Below are positions 43,466-54,945 of a stretch of DNA of 64,000 nucleotides, piece by piece. The stretch comes from Mesorhabditis belari. Lineage: Eukaryota; Nematoda; Chromadorea; Rhabditida; Rhabditidae. Position 1 is the first letter of the stretch. Every line of letters starts with the position of its first letter. Under the pieces are notes generated by a model, which ran no database searches, was not told where the DNA came from, and saw only the letters and a list, made by a program, of their open reading frames with translations. Where the stretch lies: NCBI GenBank assembly GCA_958450365.1, contig CAUEEP010000920.1:831501-895500 (forward strand), read 5' to 3'. The translations under genes and the position numbers were made by a program.

Positions 43466-46400
43466 ATGGCGTTCTTTACGTTCAACGGGGTGACGAAAGA
43501 GCTGAAAGTGGCGGCGGTGAAACCGGCGGTGCTCTCGACGGTTTTCAAACTCGAGCCCAACACGATCGCGATCACCGACCAGGACGACGAGGGAAAAGTG
43601 CATCTGGCCGATGGGGCTCGATTCAATCCACCGCTCATCGACAGGCATCGATACAGTGTTTGCATTTTAGCCTTTTTAGACTCAAGGCCAATAAGCATCT
43701 GCAGCGGCGTAGGCGACGCCGGAAATTGAGACCCACAAATACGACATTAATTTTTTCCGTACCTAATAGTTTCGGAGGTGGGTTCGATCGAATCGGTTTG
43801 TATCGGATACGCCTCTTGGATCAGATCGGATGCAATTGATAGGTCGGACCCATCGGATCGGATCAGACCGGATGTATTCGATAAGCGAATTATCGGGTCG
43901 GATCGGATAAAACCGCAAATTTTTTTCAAAAACGCAAATTTTGGAGATTTTCTGAATCGAATAGGATCGGATATATCTGATATATCCCATTGACCAGATT
44001 CACCGGAACGGATTGCAATGGTAATCTTCTCTTTAGGTGGACGGGGCCGAGCTGGCTTCGGTTGTGGCTCAGAGAACGGCGGAGATGAAGCGACAAGTGG
44101 CCGAGATCGAGGGACAACAAAGAGATGTGGGTAGTTGATTATATTAAAGTTTGTTCAGTTCGGACTTTCAACTTCCGACAACTAGAAAGTGCTCCTTAGA
44201 AAATCCGTGCAGACCAAAGTTTGCGTTTGCTCTGAAAACAAGTGGATCTCATAGAATTTTGACTTGTGATCATTAGCGGCCACAACCCGGGTAAATGCGA
44301 AATATTTCGTGAAGAAGTTTTCTCTTTACGGTTTTCTTTCTTGAAGATGAAATCTTGTTGTTACCACTAAACTTTTCAGAACAGCCATCGGTTAATTTGG
44401 AAGCCATAACAATTTAGGAAATTGCTTTGAAAAAATTGAAAAAATACCTTGCTGACCTCATAACTTTTTCAGAAAATATATTTTTGTCTCAACCTGACCC
44501 ACCTATTGCATAATTTCATGCCAGACCCAAATCTGAAAACAGATCCGAGAAATATTGACTCTAGAAAAAGTTATGGGGTCAGCTATCAAATTTTCGGGAT
44601 TTTGATAAGGGATCGTTTGAAGTTCCTTTCAGAATCTGATCACCGTCTTGATCTCAACGACGAGCGATCTGGACCAGAGTGTCGGAATGTTGTACAATGC
44701 TCCTCAGGCTGTGGTCCTTGTCGAAGCTCTTGCTATCTTAGCCGCTGCGGCCCCTGATCCATCGCTTGTCAGTGAAAACATGCCCGCCGAAAAGTTCACA
44801 AGACTCAAGACACCATCGTCTTTCAAGGTGGATTTTTGAATTATGATAGGTCAAAATCACCATTGATTAGGCTTCGCTGTACCAAGTGGCCTCGTCAATG
44901 TGCAACGCTTTCCGGACGGCCGACGTCTCGATGATGACCATCAAGGCGAAACTGGTGGATTTGCCCGATGACTTCGTGTCGACACTGGAAGTGATTGGAG
45001 AGGTATTGAATGAATATTTGAAAATTTATATGAAACATATGTGCACTAATAGATGTGCATTTAAAAAGCAGTTAAACATGGACATTTATAAAAAAGGCTT
45101 TCACTTTTCTTTCAAATATAAAAATGTTTTCCTGAAATAGCGAGTAGCAGATAGAATACCAATGAAAAAAAAATTATAACTTTCATAATGTTTACTTTGA
45201 ATACAGATTCACAAACCAAATTTACAGAATGATGATGTCGCTACTCAGAAGATCCTCAAGCGGACCACCGATCGAATCGCCGAAGCGTCGAAGAAATGCG
45301 TGGAAATGGCCAAAAAGTCGAGTGTGGCATTTGACGAGACCATCAAGGACATCGACGAGCTGTGCCAAGCCGCTAATGTCGCAAAGGGAACTAATGAGGC
45401 GGCTTTGAAGGAATTGGAGAAACTGAAAGAGGACTTGGATCGAGAACAAGAAGAACTGCGAACAACTGAAGAAGAGCTCCAAAAACAGCACGAGGATACA
45501 AAAAAGCGAGTAAAGGAGGCTCTTCAAGAGTACAAGGTGGGTGCTGTATGCTAGACATGAACATTACAGAGTAAATGCACGGAATTCTTGTTTTGCACAG
45601 CATAATTTTGAAATGCAACAAGAATCGATTGCCTAGGTGTACCGGTTACGTGGTTACTACTGTAGTTGCTGTTTTTGGATTAGCTAATCCTACAAGCAGC
45701 TCTTCCAAAGTTTAGTAAAACAAGGAAGATGGTTTAGGATCAGGTGGCGAAAAGTGGCAATTTCGGAAAGATGCGCTTGGCGACTTTGTGTGATGGAATG
45801 ATGGATACGGTGAAAGAGGTCGTCTCATTGTTGGCGAAAATGTGGAAGATGTTGAAGGAGAAACTCCCGAAATTGCCCTGGACCGAGAAGTGCTCACCCA
45901 CAATGCGATATGCTATGGTTCGTGTTACTTTTCGTGGAGTATATTTTGGTAACCCAAACCCAGGTAAAGTAGATACAAAGGTCAAGTTTAGTTACTCGTT
46001 AGTAGACTTGGTTTACGGATCAGCTCCGTCTCGGGCTGGTTCGGCTCAATAAGATCCATTCAGACAGACAGCCACGACTGAAACGTAGTGCTGCTGGAAG
46101 AAGCCTTTTTGGACTTTTTGTCACTGGTTATGCCAACACACGAAAATAAAGCCTTTGTTAACTGACGATAATCAAACAAAGTCCAAATGCTTTTGATCGG
46201 CTCAAGTGGGCGCCCCGCACCCAAAAACGAAGTTTATGCTTAGCCTTACAAAAAGTGCTTTGTTTCTCTTACTATTACTACATTTTAAAGTCATATAATT
46301 TCCGAGTTCTAACTTGTAGGAAATCTTTCAGGAGTCGAACCTGTTGCAAATGCTGGAGAAGATCATCGAGGATTTGGCGCGCCCCGGGGAAATGGGCGAA

Positions 46401-48504
46401 GAAACGGTGAAGGACTATATCCTTTCGTTGAAAGACTCGGAGAGGTACTCCCCGAGGACCGATGAAGGCATGGAAATCTATCGAAAAGCCAAGGAAGTCC
46501 GCGAATTTCTTGAGAAGGAACATCAAAAGCTGAAAGATTGTGGATTGAAACCAAGAATTGATGAACTAAGGGTTTCAGTTGGGAATGTGATTGTGGCAGC
46601 AAAAAGCGTTCAAGAGGATCGACAAAAGGATGAGAAAACGGCTACCAAGCTATCATTTACTGAAAGGCTCGTTCAAGCCGAAACGGTGAGTGCTTGGAAA
46701 GAAGAAATTGATATTTGAAGATTATAGTAGGCCAAGTTATTTGACAATTAATGGAGACATTTTATGCCATTTTTCCATCTTATCAGTCAAAGATTATTTC
46801 CAGGATCAAATTCGAATGAGGCAATCGCATCACACCGAGGAGAGCCAAAAGGAGGAGAAACTCCGCAAAGAGCTCAAAGAGACGACAATGGAACGGTCGG
46901 GAATTTTGGGGAACCTGACGAGTTTGGATCCGGAGAAGGTCGATCTAGACGATATTATCAGCTATCTTCAAGAAGGAATTAATTACTTGGGAAAGGTTTG
47001 CTAATATTTCAGCAAACATCAAATGAAATCAAACAGTTTTTAGGTGAAAGAGAATTGGGACGAGCTGGCTAAGTCCTTCAATGCAATCCTGATTTTGGTG
47101 GAAACGAATCTGAAGGGCAACATTGACTCTTTTCTGAAAGAGGCTCAGGTATGGTAGGAATTGAATTAAAAACTATGTTTGATTAGATACGACAGACATC
47201 TTTCTAAAAAACTAAAAACCAATGTTGCAGTCGAATCATATTCAAATCTGAAATTCCAGGACCCGGCGTCTACAGGTCGCATGTTGCGAAGTGTGCTGAA
47301 GGCGACCAGTTACTGTATCCAAGTGGGCAATTGTGCCGAGATCTACACAAAAGTCTCCAGCAAATATGTCATGCCGATAATCAGCGGAGTCGGAAAGGAA
47401 TTCGCTCTGACAAAGGCCGAAGCCACAGTGAGTTCGAGTTTTTTTTTGAGTTCCAACTTTACGCGCTTGTATCTCCAAAACCACAAAACGAATTTCGACA
47501 AATTTGGTATCGTTTTGTTGGAAGAGACGTGAGTTTTCTTAAAATAAAGTTACATTTGAGAAAGAGCTATTTTTTTCTACAAAATTTCAATGTGATCGGA
47601 TTCGGACGCCTCAAAAAATGTGGTCTAATTCGAACGTCCGAATCCGAACACATCGAAATTTGGTAGAAAAAAAGAGCTCTTTCTCATTGTAACTTTATTT
47701 TAGGATAATACAAGTCTTTTCCAACATGAGCTATGATACATTTTATTTGACAAATGTTTAGGTTACTAAAAAGGAGTCACAAAAAGGTTTTTTGTTAAAG
47801 GTTTTTTTTTTGTTAAAGGTTTCTTTTTGAAGGTTTTTTGTTAAAAATTTTTTAGCCTCTTAATAAAATAAAAAGATATATACGTCATTTTGTACAGCAA
47901 AAATTTATGCATCGATTGATACCAAAACCATAAAAAATATCAATCCTGCGCGTTTGCAGGAATGTGGTCGGATCCGGACGCCTGGTCTGATTCGGACATA
48001 ACATATAGTATACATACATGATTTCGGGCAGGGCTCGGTTGCATCCGATGGGTCGGACCCACCGGATCGGCTCGGATCGGATGTATTTAATGAACGGATC
48101 AGATTAGTTCAGATAAAGCCTCAAATTTTCTTCAAAAAACAACGCATATTTTGGAAAAATTTTGAATCGGATAAGATCAGATATATTCAATGCTCAGGCT
48201 CGTCGGACTTATGCGAACTTATCGGGTCGAGTCAGATTCATTTGATTGTCAATTTTACCTGATCAGATATATCCGACACGATAACCATCAACTTCTTACA
48301 ATTCCAACATGATCAACGTTCTTTGTCTTCTTCATCAACGTAAAGAGTTCTTTTCAGGCAAAGAAGGGCGATATCGAGAACATGCTCAACGCGTCGGTGC
48401 TCGGTGTGCAAACTTTAATCGAAGAGGAGCGAAAGAATTTCAACGAAAGATTCAAGGAGCAAATGAGCGGATATGCGGATAGCTATACGAATTGCAGCAC
48501 CTGA
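43466..48504 (+). CDS. Operon gene 1, copy C: long helical coiled-coil protein
   Basis: Eleven in-phase exons give about 694 residues: 43466-43657, 44037-44126, 44633-44827, 44871-45002, 45207-45536, 45738-45917, 46332-46685, 46804-46995, 47044-47148, 47260-47427, 48358-48504. Exons 3 and 4 encode the same protein sequence as copy A. Exon 2 is 20 codons shorter, and exons 5 and 6 differ at many residues (exon 6 at 17 of 60). The C-terminus stops ten codons earlier because of a small indel. No stop or frame break is seen, so this copy looks functional. Its partner gene 2 starts at 48669. Family unknown. Confidence 0.74.
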
Positions 48505-48668
48505 TCGACCCGTTCAACAAGCCATTGGAAAATAAGAATATCTGTTGTTGCTTTGATGTTTATATAATAAATTTATTTTTGTTGAGTTGGTTTTGTATTT
48601 TGAAGATTCTGAATATCTTTGTATCTATCAAAACTTATGGCTCTTTTATTTTTAACTTTGGTTTCAGT

Positions 48669-51133
48669 ATGGCTCTGGCTCAGACGCTCAAAACTCGATA
48701 CGCCGAGCAAAAAGAGGAAATCGAGCAAGTTTATCGAAGTTTCAAGGGGGTTCGTTTTCGGATTCAATAAGTTGCAAACTCTATCATGTTATTGTATAAG
48801 AAGTGAGAAGTACACGTGTAAAATATTAAAAATAGTAAATGCTTTTGGTCAGTACAAGTTTACTCTCCAAATTTAGTGGCTTTTTGATAATTATAGATTG
48901 AGGCAAAATATTTGAATAAATGGGATTTCTTTTATTGAAAAAACTTTATAAAATCATCCTGCATTTACAGGTGTTGATGAAACTGAAGAACATGTGCAGC
49001 GATGATGCGCGAATCATCCGTGAAATCAAAGACATGCATCAACAGCTCACCATCGAATATGAAAAGATCGACTTGTTCGACGTCGAGGTCCGAAAACTTA
49101 ACCAGAGTCTTCTCAAAACGCAAACCGATTGTGAGAGAGATATCCAAAGATGCAAGAAGGATCAACAGGCGTATCAAAAGAAATTGGATTCACGCAAGGA
49201 CAATATGCGAGCAGCGGAAAGGAAAAAGAATGAGGTGAAAAAAGGACAGAAAGCACCCCTTTGTATAGGTATATTCAAAAATCTCTGAGAAAAACAACAG
49301 AAATGAATAGCTTTTAATATGAAAAGTAAAGTGAAGTAATGCTAGAAATATGCATTATTAGAACCTCGTATGTATAATATTATAAGAGAGAGAGTATGTT
49401 TATGTGTCTGTCTGTTATGCGATTTTAGAAAAAAACGCTTGAGCCGATCGAACTGAAAGTTTGACATTATAAACCTAACTTTTTACGTAGTTTCATGAAA
49501 TCTTATAAAATTTCACACATAATTTGACCGTTTTTCGTAAAAACGAAATTAAAGAATACCGCGTGGCTGAGTGGTGGTGCGTCCCGGCGTCCGATCTGCC
49601 AAGTTGAGCAACGTTGGGCTCGGTTAGTCTCGGATTCGATCCCAGCCCAATGCAATCTTTTTTCCTTTCTTTGTTTTACACTTTTTGAGTGAGAAAGGTT
49701 ACGCGTTCGATTCCTCTATGGGTAAAGAAATTATATCGATCTACTATACATAAAAGGGCAGGGTCTGTCCGTCCGTCGTGCTGTACGCGAGTACGTGGGC
49801 CGATTCAGATGATTTTTAGTTTGTTAGACTTAGAATTCTATGTGGTTGTGCATCTCATATTCGTTTTTTTTTAAAAAGCAAAAGTCCCAACACAGCCGGG
49901 AGTCGAACCCGGTTCGTGTGGGCGTGGGCAAGTGTCTGTCCGACCGTTCGTCCGTCTGTACGGGCTTTTTCTCATCCGTCTTGGGGCCAAAAAAACTAAA
50001 ATTTTTTTAAGTCTTAAAGTATAATATAGTTCTGCCATTTAAAGTAAAAAATTAAAAGGTAAAAATTGAGTGGCACTACGGGGGGAGGAGGGTTGAACTA
50101 GGTCGTGTGAGCCGTGGACAAGCGCACTCCCGACTGCACCACGACGACAAAAACTATGGGTCATCCCCAAAACATTCAACCAGAATGATTAGATTTGAAT
50201 CCGACACGAATTCACACTGAATTCTTTGACGGATAAGCTAATAAGATTTGTTTCAGTTACGCGACGAGCAACTCAAAGAGGAGGAGATACTGCGACAGCT
50301 ACAAAGGAAAAACGAGCGTCACGACGAGAATACGAAGAATTGTGTGATCGTACAGGGGGGACTGGCCGGAGCATGCGCCGTATTGGGGGCACTTGGTTGG
50401 TTATCGGAAATGGATAGGGCAATTTTTCGGATCACTTTTTTCTCTCTTTTCATTACTATAACTAACTTTTAGCTGTGATCTTCCCGCCAGTCGGTGTGCC
50501 GGCACTGTTCGCTGTTGGTGGAACGGCTGCCACCGGTGTGGCCGCTGGCGTGGTCGGCATCATCGAACAAGCGAAAAAGGCCTCAGAAGAGAAGTTGAAC
50601 AGTCTCCGGGAGAACATTTCGAATGTTAGTAGACATCTTGATCAGCTCAAAAGTGAGTTTTCAATGTCGCCTAGACGATGCAGTTGAATAAAATGTCGAT
50701 CAGATTCGGGCCTTTTTTGAATTCTGTACCGTTTTACAGTATGTATCAGCCGATTACGGCTTTTTCTATAGCATTTAGTCCAAAAATAGTTGCTCTGAAA
50801 GCAAGAATTTCAGAAGAGATCAAGAACGACGAGGAATGCGTGCAATGTTACCGGAAACAAATTGACGAGGCAAACGTTAAGCTGGACCAGGCAAATCGGA
50901 GCATCATCAAGTGTGGCGATATGCAAAAGAATATCCATATTTGGACGGATCACTTGGGTGCCTGGATCGCTTTCCTCATCAAAATCACCCCGGAAGCCGC
51001 CCGAATCCAGCGAAATGTCAAGGGAAATACTAGCTCGCTTCGACGCTCCATTGAGGAATTTAAGATCACTTTCAGCGGAGAGATCAACATTCTAATCGAG
51101 GCGTGCGCGAAGATTTTGGCGATCCAAAATTAG
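48669..51133 (+). CDS. Operon gene 2, copy C: coiled coil with hydrophobic hairpin
   Basis: Exons 48669-48749, 48971-49234, 50257-50395, 50473-50652 and 50790-51133 join in phase to about 335 residues. Layout: N-terminal coiled coil with about 115 charged residues, a helix rich in Glu, Gln and Arg, the hydrophobic pair around VIFPPVGVPALF and AAGVVGII, then two helical arms with conserved LGAWI and ITPEA. It lacks the Ser-rich tail of copy A, so this is probably the ancestral length. The ATG directly follows a TTTCAG acceptor, 164 bases after the gene 1 stop. Function unknown; a membrane-inserting role is inferred from the hairpin. Confidence 0.72.
49557..49660 (+). repeat. Chimeric tRNA/5S SINE (block C)
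   Basis: It is nearly identical to the element at 26261, at the same place in gene 2 intron 2. Confidence 0.7.
49887..49945 (-). repeat. tRNA-like T-arm sequence, minus strand (block C)
   Basis: Copy of the sequence at 36776-36835, with the B box on the minus strand. Confidence 0.5.
50068..50155 (-). repeat. tRNA-derived SINE head, minus strand (block C)
   Basis: Copy of the element at 26484-26575 in the same intron. Confidence 0.55.
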
Positions 51134-52024
51134 AAAGATCAACCACTCCTTTAAAATGCTGTTTGAATGTGTTTTTATTTGTACTTTGGAAAATATTAAC
51201 GCATTTAATATTTTTTTAACTGGATTTTTTTACATGAATTAAGGATTGATATATATGATTCCTGAACACTCCTACTAGTTTTATTTATGCCAAAAGCTCC
51301 TTGAGTTCCAATATTTCGCTATTTTTTGGTCAAAACTTCCTGTTACTTCAAAACATCCTCTTATTTGCCTGTAAACCAGACAAAATGCCCGCTTCACCAT
51401 CTCAAACTCAGCAAAATAGCACCCAAGAATTTCATTGAAACAAAAAATGACAAAATTAGTTTCAAATAGATTTGCCATTGGGCTGTTCAACTTTTTTCCG
51501 CTCAAATTGAACGTTTCGGAGAGAAATTAGCTTTTAGAAGAAAAACTGCAAAGAAAAAAACCGCTACCTATTTGTTAATCTCTAAGCCTCGATCTCATTA
51601 CCGTATTCCCTCCACTTTAGAAAATAGGGGTCACTTTTTTCAATGTTTTGATCTCACTCGTTATTTTTGGATCTTTTGAAAGTTTTTACCTGTATTTTCA
51701 CAATAAGCTTTCTTATTTTGTGTGCATAAATTTAACACTGGAATAAAAATTTATTGAATATAAAATAATTGCATATAAAAATTTGCATTAAACAAATAAA
51801 CCCAAAAAAGCATCAATTTTCTCTTCATACACAAAAATCAGACTACGAAAGATGCTCGGGCTTCGCTTGCCAGGTAAATTTTTATTATTTTAACTTGCTA
51901 CTTGACATTTTATGCTTGCAAAAAGCTATAAAAAGTAGAGAAAATCAGAAGTTATTTGCCTTTTTTTATACATTTCGAGTGCCCGCCCCTTTTATGTTTT
52001 TATAGCTTGTTGTTCAAAATTGTT

Positions 52025-52190
52025 GATATTATTTTTATTTTTTTTTTTATTTTAAAAAAAAAAAAATGTTTAAAAGAATTTATAAAAAAAAAATTTATGA
52101 AATTTTAGGGAGAAAAAAAAAAAAAAACCAAAAGGGGAGAAAAGAATGAATAATTTTTTTTATCAAATAAAAAAAATTGTTTTTAAAAAA
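52025..52190. repeat. Low-complexity A/T insertion upstream of intact MO25
   Basis: About 165 bases of poly-A and poly-T runs interrupt a sequence that blocks A-C have as one piece (TGTTGAAATTGTTAAAAG). It could be a real expansion or an assembly artefact. Confidence 0.6.
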
Positions 52191-52240
52191 ATTGTTAAAA
52201 GTTCACTGTTGCACAACTGGATATCTGTTACAGTTTTGGG

Positions 52241-52246
52241 TATAAA
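52241..52246 (+). promoter_or_regulatory. TATA-like box of intact MO25
   Basis: TATAAA lies 127-132 bases before the ATG, in a position equal to TATATAA in the other copies. Its role is inferred. Confidence 0.35.
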
Positions 52247-52372
52247 GACGCTTTCCAGAGAAACAATTTTTCGTTATGTTTTGATGCACTCGTGCAGATT
52301 ACGCGTTTTTAGACTTGTTTTCGAATTTTTAAAACTTTACCACTGTTTATAATGTTTTTACTTTCAGCTACG

Positions 52373-54208
52373 ATGAAATTGTTTGGTCGCTCGACGAAGA
52401 CGGCACCTGAGATGGCGAAAGGACTCAAAGATGCTCTTCTTTTGATTGAAGTCGACAAAGAGAAGGATCGACGACGGGGAATTGAAGATGCCGGGAAACA
52501 CCTGATGGCAATCAAAATGATGATTCAAAGCAATGAAGGACAGGAATCTGCAATTGAAATGGTAAGGGTTTTGGTGCTTCATGAGGCTGTGGTGGAATCA
52601 CCTATTCTAGTGTGGCTGAGTTATCCAATCTAGTAATCAACAAATTGGGCAAGGATGCGCCTGGAGGTACTCGTTAGGTTTAGAATTAGACGCCATTCTT
52701 TGTTGAGCAAAATTTGGGTGCAAATGTTTAAATAGGGATTGTTCAAACTTTACTTACATCTTACATATGACTTTGTGTTGCAAAGTGCCATCTCCAAACC
52801 ATCCGCAGCACTTTATTAATATAGCTTTGCATGCATAGCGGCACCTATGTTGAGTTAGCATAGAGATGAGGAAAATGTAATTGCAATCAATGCTATGCAC
52901 CAGTTAATGTTTATAAATAGTATCACTAACTTATTTTTTAAACATTTAAAATTCTTTTACTTTAGAACAGCCAACTGCTGACGGAGTTTATGAAAGGAGA
53001 TATCGCTCGACACATTATCATCAACTTGAGCTTGCTCGATTTTGAAAGCCGCAAGGATGCAGTTCTGATTATCGGATCGATGTTACGCCGACAGGTACTT
53101 CCATTCTTTGTTCGATGTTTATTTTTTATTTAGCACGGAGTTCGCTGGCCCATGGCCGAGCATTTGGCCGAGTGTCCCGAGGTGTTCGATCATCTTGTTA
53201 ACTGGTGAATAGTTTTTGATTCAGTGCAGTTACCGTTTATACTGAAGAAAACAAGCACTTTACAAGTTTTTTAGTTACGAAAGTAGTGAGCTGTGTTCGG
53301 CTGTTGGCACAATCCTCCGAGACTCCATTCGGCATGAAGTTTGTTGCGCTTTTTGTTGCTTTTTAAATTTGATTGTTTAGAGACTTGCTAGCATGTTGTT
53401 GGAGTCAAGGGGATTCTGGATGTTCTTCAAACTTGTGCAAGACGAACGTTTCGACATTGCCGGGGATTCGTTTTTGACGCTCAAAGAATTGCTCACTCGA
53501 CACAAGGCTCTCGTCTCCCACTTCATCAACCAGAACTACGTTTGTTTCTTTGAGCATCTCAATGGACTCCTCGCTTCGGACAATTATGTGGCGAAACGTC
53601 AATCCATCAGAGTATGTTTTACCTTATTATTTGCCGGTTAAATCACGAGTTCTTTGTCGTTCAATGTCGATTAAATCATTCAGATATTTTTGTTTTAGTT
53701 ACTCGGCGAGCTGCTTATCAATCGTCTCAATTTCTCGGCGATGATCCGTTATACGTCAAACAGTGAGAATTTGAAGTTGGTGATGAATCTCCTTTCTGAG
53801 CAATCACGAGCTATTCAATTTGAGGCCTTTCACGTGTTCAAAGTTTGTACATTTTCATTTATTTTTAATTGGGTTTTAGGTGTTCATCGCTAATCCTGAA
53901 AAGAATCAGGCCATTTTGGCAATCTTAACTCGCAATCGGTAAGTTATTTCCTTGACTTTTTCACGAATATGATTAATTTTAGAGTCAAGCTGCTTGGATT
54001 CCTACAGAATTTCTGCAATGAAAGGGACAAAGATGATCAATTCAACGATGAGAAGGACTACGTGATCCGGCAAATCAATACACTCCCATCGCACGATCAA
54101 ACTCGATCAATGTCGCCAGGCCGTTTGATGCAGGAGGGGGAAGAGCTGCCCATTTCGCCTCTACGACATTCTCCTCAACTTTTGGAGCAACCTCGCGCTT
54201 TTGCCTGA
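52373..54208 (+). CDS. mop-25: MO25/CAB39 scaffold protein, intact copy
   Basis: Eight exons join in phase to 370 residues: 52373-52561, 52966-53094, 53134-53204, 53275-53338, 53381-53611, 53699-53842, 53880-53938, 53983-54208. Stretches such as [47 protein letters not shown] and QFNDEK match the helical-repeat MO25 family (human CAB39 has 341 residues). The C-terminal about 35 residues are an extra tail rich in Ser and Pro. MO25 binds STRAD and germinal-centre kinases and supports LKB1 activity in the cytoplasm. The start follows a TTTCAG acceptor, so trans-splicing is likely. Blocks A-C carry damaged copies. Confidence 0.93.
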
Positions 54209-54945
54209 TCTCATCTCACTCAATAGTCTTTGTGTTCATGTAGCTCATTCATTAACTGTCTATATTCATTAAGTATCCTCTTTTTGTTTCCTCTCAGTTC
54301 AATATTTTTGCCTTAAATGAAATTCTCTTTGTGGCCGGGATTTCTGTTCTTTCCTCCCAGTTTTGTGCATGTTACTAGTCACTTGTGTGCTTTCACCGTC
54401 ATCGGATCAAAAAGCTTTCTGCTGGGTTTTTTCTTTCATGCACCATTGAGATCATTGCTTACTAGTCTTTAATTTACTGGGATTTTTGTTGACTTTGTTA
54501 CTGTTTGCGTATTAAGTCCGTTTCTTTGAATTGAATCTTTGAAATTGGATAGTTGACTATGATTCATACAAATAAATTCTTCCTAAATTCAAGGAATGAG
54601 ATGGAAATAGTTTGACGTTTGGCTTATACATATACAATAATATTTCATTGCGAAATGGGTTTTGACGGATTTCATGCATTTTGATTAGTGAATGACGCAT
54701 TATACAGTGAGCACAAACAGTCATTTTTCGGTTCCTTTAGCGAAGGAAAGAGTCGCGCTCCTTTTACCGTAGCCTTTTTTTTCCAAAGCTTACGCGACGA
54801 ATTTGAAATTTTTGTGTTACGCGATGAATCTTAAGCTAATAGACTATTTACCTTGATGGTTCAAGATATCATTTGCTTTTAGCAAGTTTTACAAGTTTCT
54901 ACCCTGTAAAATTGAGCTCAAGCTTTCTAAAGTTATTATTTTTAG
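54209..54945. other. Intergenic region between MO25 and the Tudor gene
   Basis: No gene is visible. It should hold the MO25 3' UTR and, just before 54946, the TTTTTAG acceptor of the Tudor gene. Blocks A-C lack this stretch. Confidence 0.5.

Larger units (their letters stand above)
38461..51560. repeat. Duplicated block C
   Basis: It begins in irk 3' flanking sequence (compare 15310) joined to the region after gene 2. It holds MO25 exons 1-4 with a pogo-type transposon, a Tudor fragment and a complete operon. The B/C and C/D joints have the same sequence (compare 38040-38470 with 51134-51565), as expected of tandem copies. Confidence 0.85.

Noticed and set aside
20125..51133. A toxin-antidote selfish element
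   Set aside because: Tandem copies and fast divergence would fit, but no antidote-like partner, maternal or paternal signal or known family can be seen, so I report only the operon and its divergence.
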